From: Clostridiales bacterium
Lineage (GTDB): Bacteria; Bacillota; Clostridia; Peptostreptococcales; Anaerovoracaceae
DNA: 64,000 nucleotides
Reading direction: 5' to 3'
Assembly: GCA_009911365.1 (NCBI GenBank)
Contig: QXXF01000004.1
Span: 1-64,000 of the forward strand
Both the position numbers and the translations under genes were made by a program. The notes beneath the pieces were generated by a model, which worked only from the letters and a program-made list of their open reading frames with translations, ran no database searches and was not told the origin of the DNA. Positions 1 to 9,369 of this stretch are shown here, piece after piece (within the stretch, counting starts at the first letter, position 1; each line of letters starts with the position of its first letter).

Positions 1-37
1 AAAAAACCCGTTGGTAAAGCCGCTTACTTTACCAACG
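1..37 (-). terminator. Rho-independent terminator at left edge
   Basis: A perfect 11-bp inverted repeat (9-19 and 27-37, loop 20-26) is followed on the minus strand by a run of six T at positions 6-1. It would end minus-strand transcription coming from the MocR remnant at 211-1164. The minus-strand reading frame of that remnant stays open through the hairpin to the window edge, but the family similarity has already stopped near 210. Confidence 0.7.
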
Positions 38-210
38 TATTTACCAATTTTGCAGGAACAAATATGAGAAAGTATGAGACGATTTGAGCAAATGCTTTGG
101 AAACATAGAATTTCGGAATAGTCTGAAAACCCAGCAAAATCAAGCATTTGAGAAGAAATACAGGATATATAAGGAGTTATAGAAAAATGATTAAAATACT
201 TTTTATCTGC

Positions 211-1164
211 CACACTATCATGCGTATCTAACGCTTTGATTGGCGGTAAAGATTTTCCTTCATGCCGCAGATCGGCATTTCCGCCTTCTTCTATAATGGG
301 GACGTTATATTTATATGACAGCCGCAGCAGCTGCTTTCTTCTTTCAATGCTCATCACAGTGCCTGTAGGTATCGCGAAATCAGGCTCCACATAAATCAAT
401 TTGGTCTTTCTGTTTTTCAGTGCTTTTTCTACCTCATCGCATAAAATTCCATCCTTATCCATTTTTACGCTTTGTATTTTTGCTCCGGCTGCCGAAAATA
501 TCCTGATTATTTCTGGACACACAGTTTCAGGAATAATGACTGCGTCTTTTTCATCTAATATCATACTGGAAATATAATCTATGGCCTGAAATGTCTCCGA
601 GACAATCTGTATTTCTCGTACTTTTGCCTTGATATTCATTTTTTGCAGGAAGAGGGAAATTTCTTTTCGGAGCTCAGGATCGCCCCGCCGGTCGGTAATT
701 GCGAACATACTCGCATCAAGGTCTGACAAAATTTTATGAATGGTCTTTTTCAGGTCTTCACCGCCAATTTCTTTGGCATGCATGATATCGCCAACAAAAG
801 AGTATTTGACGTCTTTTTTTTAAAAACTGCTAAATTGTTCTTCAATTCGTCTGTTTATATATGTGCTCTTTATGATATCGCTCCATCTTAAGTTGTAACA
901 GCGTCCTTTTTCAACTCTTTCTTCTTCCAAATCAGATACAAAATACCCCTTTCGTTCGTGAGTCTCTAGGTACCCATCGGCCTTAAGTTCATTATATGCG
1001 CGCTTAATTGTGTTACGATGCACATCAATTAAGGTGGCCATTGTACGTTCTGATGGCAGCTTCGCACCGCTGGGCAGCTCTTTTTGCAAAATCATTTCTT
1101 TTAACTGTTCTGTGATCTGCGAATATAGAGGAATGCCAGCTTGCTTGTTAGGTTGAATGAACAT
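211..1164 (-). pseudogene. MocR-type GntR/aminotransferase regulator, interrupted and truncated
   Basis: The first 114 codons (1164-823) encode a GntR winged helix-turn-helix, with the typical start IPLYSQITEQLKE and recognition region TMATLIDVHRNTIKRAYNEL. An in-frame TAA (820-822) follows. The same frame continues with a fold-type-I PLP aminotransferase domain (MFAITDRRGDPELR, DAVIIPETVCPE, LIYVEPDFAIPTGTVMS, VPIIEEGG), the usual C-terminal half of MocR regulators. Similarity ends near 210, just where the PLP-lysine segment should begin, so that half is truncated too. The start is supported by a GGAG box just before the ATG at 1164. MocR proteins commonly control vitamin B6, GABA or amino-acid genes, but no target is visible here. 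A TAA followed by A-rich sequence could be a real nonsense mutation or a read error; the C-terminal truncation argues for real decay. Confidence 0.8.
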
Positions 1165-1522
1165 ATTTTCTCCTTGTTTTTTTATTATGTAGGAAATATC
1201 GTTCGCGATATTTCCGGAATATCAACAAAGTCCACCCCCTGAAAGAAAATCGGCGAAGCTGACTTTGTTATTTTTCCTGAGCCGCTATTTGAGAAATAGG
1301 ACTGATTGTGAAGCTGAGACCAAGCTGTCTGAAAATCTTGAGAAGTGTACTGAGATTTTCTAGATGCTTGGTGATATTTGCGCTCAGCTGTGTGCCATGA
1401 TCTTCAATTAGCTGAATATAAGTATGATAGTAAATATGCGGTCGAAATTCAAGAAAAATATAAAAAGCACGATATCAAAAAGAAATCCTCTGAAATATTA
1501 TCATGCAAGAGAACAAAGGCTG
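1165..1522. other. Gene-poor stretch, degraded coding remnants
   Basis: No intact gene is visible. Plus-strand frames between about 1400 and 1520 give short lysine- and glutamate-rich open pieces broken by stops, as expected for decayed coding DNA leading into the AIPR-like remnant. I cannot assign a family to this part. Confidence 0.4.
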
Positions 1523-1810
1523 ACATCTAGAAGATAGTGAGAGGAATCGTTCAAAAGCATTTTTGCTATTAGGTGTTGCTGATTATTTGGACATTAATAT
1601 CACAGAGGAAATACAGTATTTGACTGATGGAGGAAACGATAGAGGCTTTGACGCAGCATATATTGTGGAGGCGCAGGGATGACTAGATGTAGTATTGTTT
1701 GAATCAAAATATTCAAGAAAGTTGGATAGTGACAGCGATTTTTCGGCTAGTACAGTTGAAAAAGCTGCTTTGGAGTTAATCTGATTCAGGATGCAGGTAT
1801 TGAAAAGATT
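1523..1810 (+). pseudogene. AIPR-like (abortive infection phage resistance) gene remnant
   Basis: One plus-strand frame reads LEDSERNRSKAFLLLGVADYL, then TDGGNDRGFDAAYIVEAQG, a TGA stop, then LDVVLFESKYSRKLDSD and ASTVEKAALELI, then another TGA. The order A-F-L-L..., T-D-G-G-x-D-x-G-x-D-A-x-Y-I and a V-x-x-x-x-S-K-Y strand is the pattern I associate with the N-terminal region of AIPR-family proteins, linked to abortive phage defence. Only about 90 codons remain, with no start and at least two stops, so it cannot make a functional protein. The family call rests on motif memory and is moderately sure. Confidence 0.5.
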
Positions 1811-1880
1811 AATTGCGACGGTTAGAGTTAGAATCAGCATCAGCAAAGGACATCATCTATCCGACAGATAAATATGAATC

Positions 1881-1922
1881 AGAAAACCCATGATTTTTGC
1901 TACAAATCATGGGTTTTCTGTT
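1881..1922 (+). terminator. Strong hairpin between AIPR remnant and MBOAT gene
   Basis: A perfect 16-bp inverted repeat (1881-1896 and 1904-1919) has a 7-nt loop. Its arm ends in TTTTCT, followed by GTTATAATT. It fits a rho-independent terminator of the decayed upstream gene. A TATAAT-like box lies just downstream at 1921-1926. Confidence 0.7.
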
Positions 1923-1987
1923 ATAATTAACTGAAACTAAAATCATAATAAGAAACGATTTTTAAAGAAAGGACTATATCTCGACTT

Positions 1988-3414
1988 ATGCTGTTTTCTA
2001 GTATTATTTTCATATTTATATTTTTGCCATTTGTGCTGCTGATCTATTATACGCTGCTCAGAAAGTTTAGAACCTGGCAAAATGTTTTTCTGTTTATTGC
2101 CAGTCTGTTTTTTTATGCCTGGGGTGAACCAAAGTTTGTTCTAGTCATGATGCTGTCTATAATCGTAAACTGGGCATTTGGCTTGGCAGTAGATAAGACC
2201 AGAAAGAAAATCAGCAAGGCCAAGCTGCTGATTGCCGCAAATATCTGTTTCAATCTTGTTATCATTTTTATCTTCAAATATTTGATGTTTACAATCGAAA
2301 ACGCAAATCATTTATTAGGGACCGATCTATATATGCCTAGTATAGCCTTACCTATTGGCATCTCCTTTTTCACCTTTCAAGCGATTTCTTATGTGATCGA
2401 TGTTTATAGAGAAAAGGGAAAGGCGCAAAAAATATAATCAATGTGGGGCTTTATATTGCGTTTTTTCCACAACTGATCGCAGGGCCGATCGTTCGGTATG
2501 AAACTGTAGCGGAACAGATACAGTTTCGGAAAGAGAACTTTCAGGATTTTTCTGAAGGTGTCACACGCTTTATGATAGGACTAAGCAAAAAAGTATTGCT
2601 TTCCAATAGCATGGCAACAGTCGCTGATTTTGCCTACTCTCTTGTGGGAAACGATGGAGGACAGCTATCAGTTTGTATGGCGTGGCTGGGTGCGATTGCT
2701 TATACGCTGCAAATCTTCTTTGATTTTTCCGGATACTCGGATATGGCGATTGGTTTAGGGAAGATGTTTGGATTTCATTTTTTAGAAAATTTTGATTACC
2801 CGTACATCTCCAGATCTATCACTGAGTTCTGGAGGAGATGGCATATATCTTTGGGAAGCTGGTTTCGGGACTATGTATATATTCCATTAGGAGGCAGCCG
2901 AGTGGATACGCATCTGCGTCATATTCTCAATTTGTTTATTGTATGGCTTGGTACAGGGATTTGGCATGGTGCCAATTGGACATTCATCATTTGGGGGCTT
3001 TTGTATTTTGTTCTGCTAGTAGCAGAGAAATTCACCAGCTTTGACACGGAGTCCAACTTACGGAGAACCAATTGGCTCAAGCATATATACACAATGTTTT
3101 TTGTGATTATGGGATGGGTCGTATTTCGGGCAGAAAATCTGCATGTAGCGACTGAATATTATCAAGTGATGTTCGGTGTTGGGGACGCACCTTTTATTGA
3201 TGACACGTTCATAGAATATATCAGGCAGTATGCTGTATATATTGGAGCGGGAATTTTATTTTCCATGCCCGCAGCAAAGCTGGTCGGGAAGAGATTGCGG
3301 AATAACTGGTTTATGGAAATCGTGTATATGGCAGGCTTGATTGCGCTTTTCATGGTATCTGTGTCTTTTATTGTAAAAGGCAGTTATAACCCGTTTATCT
3401 ATTTTAACTTTTAG
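1988..3414 (+). pseudogene. MBOAT O-acyltransferase (AlgI/DltB type), frameshifted
   Basis: Two adjacent frames (1988-2437 and about 2443-3414) together make one polytopic membrane acyltransferase of roughly 475 residues, the usual AlgI length. The first carries several N-terminal membrane helices; the second carries the family signatures FWRRWHISLGSWFRDYVYIPLGG split over 2820-2895 and GTGIWHGANW near 2950-2980, with the catalytic histidine in WHG. A single missing base in the A-run at 2427-2432 explains the break: restoring one A gives QKNIINVGLYIAFFPQL through the junction. The family moves acetyl groups across the membrane onto cell-surface polysaccharides, working with a DHHW/AlgJ-like partner, which is the next gene 10 bp downstream. 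It may be a true pseudogene, a slippage-decoded gene or a homopolymer read error. Confidence 0.85.
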
Positions 3415-3424
3415 GAGGAGAAAA

Positions 3425-4603
3425 ATGAAACAAAAAAGCAATCGAATCATAGCAGTGATTTTTCTTCTATTAATTTTTGTCTTTGGAATAGGGACCTTAT
3501 TAAAATGCGGCGATGTATATCAAATGCTGATAGAAAAAGGTGGGCCTTTTTCTCCTAAAACAGAGATCGAACAATCGTTACAAGATAATTTTAAAAGCCG
3601 CAATAATTGGATCAACCTAAATGGCCTGTTCCAAAGAGCTATTGGGACTACCATTGTAAGAGATGCTGGCGGTGTAGATGTGTACAAGCTAGAGAATGGC
3701 CATATTGCGTATAATCTTGAGAAACAAGAGATGGACACTTATGCGGAGAAGCTGCAGGAACTATATGATTACACCCAAAAAAGAGACGTTGATTTTTTGT
3801 ATGTGCAGCTGCCTTTCAAGGTAGAGAACGATGATATGATGCCGATTGGCACACAAGAATATGGAAATGACAATGCGGATATATTGCTGAAGCAGCTTAG
3901 CGATCGACAGATTCCAGCCATGGATATCCGGAGCCATATAAAAAGTGAAGGCTTCGAATATGAAGAATTATTTTTTAAGACAGATCAACATTGGAAGCCA
4001 GCCACTGCTCTATGGGCGGCAGGACTGGTCGCAAAAGAAATACAAGATAGATACCAGGTTCAGACAAAGGATACTTTATACAATATGAACCAATATAAAG
4101 TAAAAACCTATCGGGATTGGTTTCTAGGATCGCTTGGAAAGAGAGTAGGGGCTTGGTATGACGGAACTGATGATTTTGATGTGATCATTCCGAAATTTTC
4201 CACAGACTTCCAATTTTTTGCGCAAACCGCAAGCGGGTCAATAAAACGCAAAGGGAACTTTGAGAAGGTCATGTTAAAGAAGGAATTCATCAAAACAAAG
4301 GATTACTTTGATCTCAATACTTACGCAGGATATATTGGGGGCGACTATGCGTTGAATACAATAGAAAACAACATGGCTCCTAATAATAAAAAGATCTTAT
4401 TATTGAGAGATTCCTTTTCCTGTGCGATGCTGCCATATTTGGCATTAAGCGCAGATACGGTCACTGCAATGGATTTAAGGCACTATCATGACATGAGCGT
4501 TGCCAGGTATCTAGAAAAACATCAAATTGACTTAGTGATAGTCGCATACAACCCAAGCGTTTTTTCTGACCAGCCATTCGATTTTTTTGGTAGGATACAG
4601 TAG
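3425..4603 (+). CDS. DHHW-family (AlgJ/AlgX-like) polysaccharide O-acetylation protein
   Basis: 392 residues with an N-terminal membrane anchor (about residues 7-27) followed by an extracytoplasmic domain. The block FFKTDQHWKPATALWAA, near residue 180, is the DHHW signature (here TDQHW) of the SGNH-like hydrolase family that accompanies MBOAT acyltransferases. A later LLRDSFSCAMLPYLA segment matches the serine-containing SGNH block usually seen near the C-terminus. The protein is expected to transfer or handle acetyl groups on an exported glycan. An AGGAGG box precedes the ATG, and it lies 10 bp behind the MBOAT gene, so the two form an operon. If the MBOAT frameshift is real, this protein would lack its acetyl donor partner. 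Confidence 0.8.
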   Translation: MKQKSNRIIAVIFLLLIFVFGIGTLLKCGDVYQMLIEKGGPFSPKTEIEQSLQDNFKSRNNWINLNGLFQRAIGTTIVRDAGGVDVYKLENGHIAYNLEKQEMDTYAEKLQELYDYTQKRDVDFLYVQLPFKVENDDMMPIGTQEYGNDNADILLKQLSDRQIPAMDIRSHIKSEGFEYEELFFKTDQHWKPATALWAAGLVAKEIQDRYQVQTKDTLYNMNQYKVKTYRDWFLGSLGKRVGAWYDGTDDFDVIIPKFSTDFQFFAQTASGSIKRKGNFEKVMLKKEFIKTKDYFDLNTYAGYIGGDYALNTIENNMAPNNKKILLLRDSFSCAMLPYLALSADTVTAMDLRHYHDMSVARYLEKHQIDLVIVAYNPSVFSDQPFDFFGRIQ

Positions 4604-4682
4604 AAACTTCAAGGCATGAACAGCGATCACCCTGAATAGACTATACCAAGAATATGTATAGGAAAGCAGAGGGGGAACAACC

Positions 4683-6704
4683 ATGACCTATGAGGAAAAA
4701 ATACCTGAATTCGCGCTTCAGCCAGCAAAATCCGCAAGCGAAGACCCAAAGGACGCAGAAACGCCGGACGCGCAGATGATCGATGACGGCTTTGACCCAA
4801 CTCCTTACGATAGACTGCTGGTTCCCACTGAGCCAGGGACAGAAAGCATAACGACATCAGAAAGCGGCGCAGAGGAAGAAAGCAGCACGGAAAAGCCAAA
4901 AATGCGGGACTTTTCAAAGCAGGAAGAGCAGCTAGAAAAGGCAGCGGAGACCGCAGAGAACAAGGAAGAGACAGAAGATCCAAGGCAATCAGGCTCGGAG
5001 AAAACAGCAGAGGAGCGCAGCGTGCCAGCGTCAGCCCCAGCAGGAAGCGAAACCATCCAGCCCGTGGTGTTAGAACAAGAAGAAACGGAATCAAAGCCAG
5101 CGGCTCCAGTTTCCGACACCGTAAAAATGGTGCCTTTGGAAAACACAGCGGTTTACCATGATCTAAAAATGAAGACAGCCCTGCAAAAGCTAGAAACAAC
5201 CGTCCTAGTGGAAGAGGACATCTTAGTGCCAGACGTGAAACCTGATCTCATCAATATCCTTTCCATGGAAGGAAAGGCGATTTTGTCCAGCAAAGAACTG
5301 CAGGTAGGGCAAAACGACGATGGATCGGTCAGAGTCACAGGGGAAGTATCGCTGCAGACCATTTATCTGCCGGAAACCAGCGGCGAAGAGGCTATCTCCA
5401 TCATCCAATCCCGTCTGCCTTTCAAAACCGACTGGCAGGCAGGCGCGTCACCGATGTCCAGCCTTTCCATAGGGGCTAAGGTGGAAACCATCGAATACAG
5501 TATCATCAACGAGCGGAAATTCCGGGCAAAAGCCACTGTGGCTTTGACTCTTACGGAATACGCGGAAAAAGAAATGCAGCTTTTTGACAGTATCCGGGGC
5601 GAAGATCTGCAGCTGCTGAAGGAAACCATCAAAATGAGCCATGTAGCTCTGAGAAAAGAAGACTCCGTTGACATTTCCGAAGAATTGAAGCTGAAAGAGG
5701 GCAGCCTCAAGCCTGTGAAAATCTTAAAATCCGACATCCGAGTCGTGGAAAATCACAAGCAGATCACTTCTGAAAAAATGGTGATCAACGCCAATATCAT
5801 GGTAAACACGCTTTACATAGGCCAGGAAGAAAAGGAGGGCGAGACTGTTAGCCGCCCAGCATTTTTCCAGGGAAAAACGGACTTCACCCAGTTCATTCTC
5901 ATGGATAAAGAGGAAAATATCGCCATGAGCAAGACCCTGTTCAACCAGGAAGATTTGGAAGTGAAAATTAATGAAAGCGAAGACGGTTTCAGCCTGAAAG
6001 GAAGCGTCAAAACTTCTGTGGAGGTTCTGTCCAATTTGGAAAAAGAGGTGGTCACGGATCTCTATCACAATGCCAAAGACACCACCTACGATTCTGCGGA
6101 GAGCAAGGTGGAAGCGGTTATGGGCACTGGGACAACAGAAGCGTCTGCCAGAGAGATTTTCAATGTGCCGGAAGCAGACGGCCAGGCGGACAGGATCGTA
6201 TACATCAATGGGACCATCCAGGAAGCAAGCAGCACCGTGGAGCGGGGCAGAGTCATGGTGGAAGGCGTTTTAGAAGGGCAGATCATTTGTCTGCCGGAAA
6301 GCGAAGACAAAAAAGCCTTTGCTATCAAGCAGGAAATCCCATTCCGAGGCGCGATGGAAGTGCCGGCTGCCTTGGAAAGCATGAAAGCGGAAAGCCGAGT
6401 AGAGATCAAAGACCTTTGGTTCGATAAAATCAACGGCAAGCAAGTGGAAGTCAACGCCAGCCTACAGATCGAATCCGCGGTCATTGAAGAAAAATCTCTA
6501 AAACTCATCAAGAATCCTTGCTTTGTGGAAAGCAGCCAGACAAAACGGCCATCTTCCATGGTGATTTACATCACAAGAAAAGACGATAGCCTGTGGAAAA
6601 TCGCCAAACGCTACAAAGTCAGCATGGACGCCATTAAAGAAGTCAATCAAATGGAGGAAGGAGCGGCCCTGCGGGAAGGGACGCGGCTGCTGATCGTGAA
6701 ATAG
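4683..6704 (+). CDS. SPOCS (DUF3794) and LysM domain spore-envelope protein
   Basis: 673 residues. The first 150 or so are acidic, low-complexity and rich in E, S, T and P. From about residue 165 come repeated SPOCS/DUF3794 units (start VLVEEDILVPDVKPDLINIL) up to about residue 620. Residues 627-673 form a LysM glycan-binding domain (DDSLWKIAKRYKVSMDAIKEVN, then LREGTRLLIVK). This SPOCS-plus-LysM architecture is typical of Clostridia and is tied to spore coat or morphogenetic proteins that bind cortex peptidoglycan. The long acidic N-terminal tail is the unusual part. An AGAGGGGG ribosome site lies a few bases before the ATG. It stands alone, with a terminator downstream. Confidence 0.85.
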   Translation: MTYEEKIPEFALQPAKSASEDPKDAETPDAQMIDDGFDPTPYDRLLVPTEPGTESITTSESGAEEESSTEKPKMRDFSKQEEQLEKAAETAENKEETEDPRQSGSEKTAEERSVPASAPAGSETIQPVVLEQEETESKPAAPVSDTVKMVPLENTAVYHDLKMKTALQKLETTVLVEEDILVPDVKPDLINILSMEGKAILSSKELQVGQNDDGSVRVTGEVSLQTIYLPETSGEEAISIIQSRLPFKTDWQAGASPMSSLSIGAKVETIEYSIINERKFRAKATVALTLTEYAEKEMQLFDSIRGEDLQLLKETIKMSHVALRKEDSVDISEELKLKEGSLKPVKILKSDIRVVENHKQITSEKMVINANIMVNTLYIGQEEKEGETVSRPAFFQGKTDFTQFILMDKEENIAMSKTLFNQEDLEVKINESEDGFSLKGSVKTSVEVLSNLEKEVVTDLYHNAKDTTYDSAESKVEAVMGTGTTEASAREIFNVPEADGQADRIVYINGTIQEASSTVERGRVMVEGVLEGQIICLPESEDKKAFAIKQEIPFRGAMEVPAALESMKAESRVEIKDLWFDKINGKQVEVNASLQIESAVIEEKSLKLIKNPCFVESSQTKRPSSMVIYITRKDDSLWKIAKRYKVSMDAIKEVNQMEEGAALREGTRLLIVK

Positions 6705-6730
6705 AAAACAATTCAATGAAATTGCTCAAG

Positions 6731-6770
6731 AAATACCCCGTGTTATTTTTCTGAATAGCGCGGGGTATTT
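6731..6770. terminator. Bidirectional terminator between convergent genes
   Basis: A 10-bp perfect stem (6731-6740 and 6761-6770) can extend inward through G-U pairs. It has an A-run on one side and a T-run on the other. It lies between the plus-strand SPOCS-LysM gene and the minus-strand TetR gene and can serve both. Confidence 0.75.
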
Positions 6771-6845
6771 TGCGATACCAAAGCCCACGGGCGTTAAGAT
6801 GATAAATCGCCGCTAACGACAGACCTGAAATCACGCTGATTCGCA

Positions 6846-7406
6846 TTACGGATAGTAAAGAGAATCACATGCTTCATCTATTTCGTGTATTAGGTCAAGC
6901 ACTTGTTCATTTGACCAGGCAAAATCGCTTTCGATCCATTTCATATAAACCGCATAAATACCAGCACTGTGATATGTGACCATATAGTTGAGATGATCAC
7001 TTAGTTGCGTGGAGTCCATTTCATACATCACAATTTCTCTAAACTGATTTTCCAGAGTTGAAGCAAATCTGGTACGAAACTGATTATCGCCTGATTTTGA
7101 AGCGAAATATTTGACTGCGTTTGCGTTTTTTCGAAGGAAAATCATAATCTGTAACATATTATCGCGGTAATCATGGCTCTCTGATTTATCATAGAGGTTC
7201 GTAAATTCAGAGAAAAAGGTTTTTTCAAGATCTTGATATAAATGAAAGATGTCTTCATAGTGATAGTAGAAAGCCATTCTGGAAACATCCGCGATTTCCG
7301 ACAATTCACTTATCGTGATCTTATCAAGCTCTTTTGTCTTCAATAATTGCAGGAGGGCCTGTTTAAAAGCATTCTTTGTTTTTGCTGTGCGTCTGTCAGT
7401 TGTCAT
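6846..7406 (-). CDS. TetR/AcrR family transcriptional regulator
   Basis: 186 residues from the ATG at 7406; a TTG six codons upstream (7424) is an alternative and no strong ribosome site separates them. The N-terminal 50 residues form a TetR helix-turn-helix (KNAFKQALLQLL, ITISELSEIADVSRMAFYYHYED). The rest is a helical ligand-binding domain ending in WIESDFAWSNEQV, as in TetR regulators of small-molecule catabolic operons. It is transcribed away from the flavoprotein-led operon that starts at 7723, and a 20-bp palindrome lies between the two genes, so local control is likely. The effector is unknown. Confidence 0.88.
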   Translation of the reverse strand: MTTDRRTAKTKNAFKQALLQLLKTKELDKITISELSEIADVSRMAFYYHYEDIFHLYQDLEKTFFSEFTNLYDKSESHDYRDNMLQIMIFLRKNANAVKYFASKSGDNQFRTRFASTLENQFREIVMYEMDSTQLSDHLNYMVTYHSAGIYAVYMKWIESDFAWSNEQVLDLIHEIDEACDSLYYP

Positions 7407-7543
7407 TGTCTCATATATATCCAATCGTACTCAACATATTTTTTAACATTATCAATTAAAAAGTCCAAAAAGTCAAAGGAAAATAAGAATATGCGATGAA
7501 ACAAACGATAAAATTTCCATGAATTTTATCAACTTTCTATGAT

Positions 7544-7563
7544 TTTGTAAGATTTCTTACAAA
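7544..7563. promoter_or_regulatory. Palindromic operator candidate for the TetR regulator
   Basis: TTTGTAAGA-TT-TCTTACAAA is a perfect 9-bp inverted repeat with a 2-bp centre. It lies in the divergent intergenic region between the TetR gene and the flavoprotein operon, about 20 bp upstream of a likely -35 element. Length and symmetry fit a TetR operator. Binding is inference. Confidence 0.6.
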
Positions 7564-7581
7564 GCCATAGAAGATTGCTCA

Positions 7582-7609
7582 TTGTTCTTTTTTTAATCAT
7601 CGCTATAAT
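7582..7609 (+). promoter_or_regulatory. Candidate sigma-A promoter of the first catabolic operon
   Basis: A perfect -10 TATAAT (7604-7609) lies 16 bp after a weak -35 TTGTTC (7582-7587). It would start transcription about 105 bp ahead of the flavoprotein gene. The weak -35 box fits a regulated promoter. Confidence 0.5.
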
Positions 7610-7722
7610 GAAGGTGAAAGTAAAAAACAGAATTTTTGAAATTTAAAAAAATCTGTGGAACCATACCGTTTGATCAGTCAAAAGCGCGATTGCTCAAGAT
7701 TCGTGCAAAGTAGAAAGGCGAA

Positions 7723-9240
7723 ATGATGCAGGGAGCTAAGAAACAAATGTTAGAGGCGTACGCTGTAGTAATAGGGGGCGGCGCGGCAGGAAGCGTTGCC
7801 GCATACAAGCTAGCGAAACAAGGAAAGCATGTTATTTTAATGGAAAAGGGACTCTCATTCAGATCTTCTAATTTCTCCAGATTAAGCGGATTTATGGGTT
7901 GCGAAACGAAGTTCCAAAGAGAAAAAGGAATAACGATCGCTTCGAAATTAAATCTATATAATTATTTGACTTCCTGGGCAAAAGATCAGATCAATCCAAA
8001 GCTGATCAGGAATTTACTGGAGCATAACTCCGAAGCCGCAGATACTCTCGCAGAGATGGGATTTACATTTTCAGCATATGCGGATTGGGTAGGGTCCGAT
8101 AATAGAGAAAAGTATCTTGATAATATGATGTGGAGTCCACTACATCTCATAAATGAATATGGAAGTGACCGTGCGGATATATTAGAGGATGCGCTGAAAA
8201 AAGTGGGTGTGGAACTTTTATTTGGCTGTGAGGCAAAAGAGTTGATGATGGAAAACGGTTGTGTGACAGGCGTTAAAGCGATCACAAAAAAAGGAGAACC
8301 GGTAAATGTAAAAACATCAGCTGTATTTATAGCCACAGGAGGCTTTGGAAACAATAAAAAAATGATACAAGAACAGTTTCCAGGCGCACCTCTTGGAAAT
8401 TTGGGATCTAAAAATAACACAGGAGACGGGGTCAAAATCGCAGTGGACATAGGCGGAATTTTATCGCCTAGGATGGGGATGACATGTAACGAAGTCTGCG
8501 GTGCTAGCTTAAAGCATAGGGAATACCTATTCGACGCAGAATACAGAATGGATAATGATAATCTGGGCTTTGCTGTTTACGGCGGTATGGCTGTGGATTC
8601 AAATGGAGAAAGATTTTTCAACGAAGAACTCATGGCAACAGCCCCAATCGCAACAGGAAGCTATCCAGCTTTAAGCGTGGGCAATATGTATGTGATCATG
8701 GATGGCGATTATTACGATGGCTGTTGTGATGGGGGGATTTACAAATATTTGAACGAACCAGACTGGGATTTTGGCAGTCATATGTTCGTGCCTGTGCTGG
8801 ATAGAGCAAAAGCACAATTCGGACAGGCAGAGAAAGAAGGCTGGGGATTCAAAGCAGATACTTTGGCTGAAATCGCGGATCATTTTGGACTAACGAATCT
8901 TCAGGCGTCTGTTGCGCGGTATAACGACATATGCAAAAAAGGCGCGGATAGGGATTTCGGAAAAAGTGCGATGTTCTTAACAGAAATCAGGCAAGGATCA
9001 GGTTACTACGCATTTGAGTATTCAGGGAGTTACTGGTGTACGATTGGGGGCGTTAAGAGCGATGCGGACTTACATATCTTGAATCGTAACAACGAGATCA
9101 TTCCAGGAGCGTTTGTTGGTGGAAATGAAATGGGAAGCGCTTTCGGCAGCACATATTACGATATCGCGGGTACATGCGCAGGGTTATCTATTTCATCAGG
9201 GATAATCGGGGCAAATGCAATCGTTTCATATTTGGGGTAA
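7723..9240 (+). CDS. FAD-dependent oxidoreductase, fumarate reductase flavoprotein family
   Basis: 505 residues with no signal peptide. An N-terminal Rossmann dinucleotide motif GGGAAG (residues 18-23) and E41 for the FAD ribose are followed by the substrate-capping region, then the C-terminal FAD block GAFVGGNEMGSAFG and DIAGTCAGLSISSG. This is the fold of fumarate reductase flavoproteins, urocanate reductase and ketosteroid dehydrogenases, which reduce or form a double bond next to a carbonyl. It lacks an N-terminal FMN-binding domain and a Tat or Sec leader, so it is not the secreted flavinylated type and should act in the cytosol with an unknown electron donor. It is the first gene after the TetR-flanked promoter. 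Start supported by AAAGG ahead of the ATG; a second ATG follows directly. Confidence 0.85.
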   Translation: MMQGAKKQMLEAYAVVIGGGAAGSVAAYKLAKQGKHVILMEKGLSFRSSNFSRLSGFMGCETKFQREKGITIASKLNLYNYLTSWAKDQINPKLIRNLLEHNSEAADTLAEMGFTFSAYADWVGSDNREKYLDNMMWSPLHLINEYGSDRADILEDALKKVGVELLFGCEAKELMMENGCVTGVKAITKKGEPVNVKTSAVFIATGGFGNNKKMIQEQFPGAPLGNLGSKNNTGDGVKIAVDIGGILSPRMGMTCNEVCGASLKHREYLFDAEYRMDNDNLGFAVYGGMAVDSNGERFFNEELMATAPIATGSYPALSVGNMYVIMDGDYYDGCCDGGIYKYLNEPDWDFGSHMFVPVLDRAKAQFGQAEKEGWGFKADTLAEIADHFGLTNLQASVARYNDICKKGADRDFGKSAMFLTEIRQGSGYYAFEYSGSYWCTIGGVKSDADLHILNRNNEIIPGAFVGGNEMGSAFGSTYYDIAGTCAGLSISSGIIGANAIVSYLG

Positions 9241-9369
9241 AAAGGGCTAAGAGAGATGAAATGTCTATGATATCAGGGACAACGGTTTCTGAGAGATTTA
9301 TAGAACATGTTATATAACATAAATGACGTTATCTTTTTACTGATTATCTAAACATGAAGGAGGAGAAAC

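Noticed and set aside
4627-5199. Long minus-strand open frame of 190 codons rich in Leu, Pro and Arg
   Set aside because: It is antisense to the low-complexity acidic part of the SPOCS-LysM gene; composition follows from the opposite strand and there is no start site or known motif.
7723-9240. Possible secreted flavinylated respiratory reductase
   Set aside because: No signal peptide, no FMN-binding domain and no ApbE or membrane cytochrome gene nearby.
9307-9320. 14-bp perfect palindrome ATGTTATATAACAT between flavoprotein and MFS genes
   Set aside because: AT-only sequence of this length is expected by chance in AT-rich spacers, and it does not match the TetR operator candidate.
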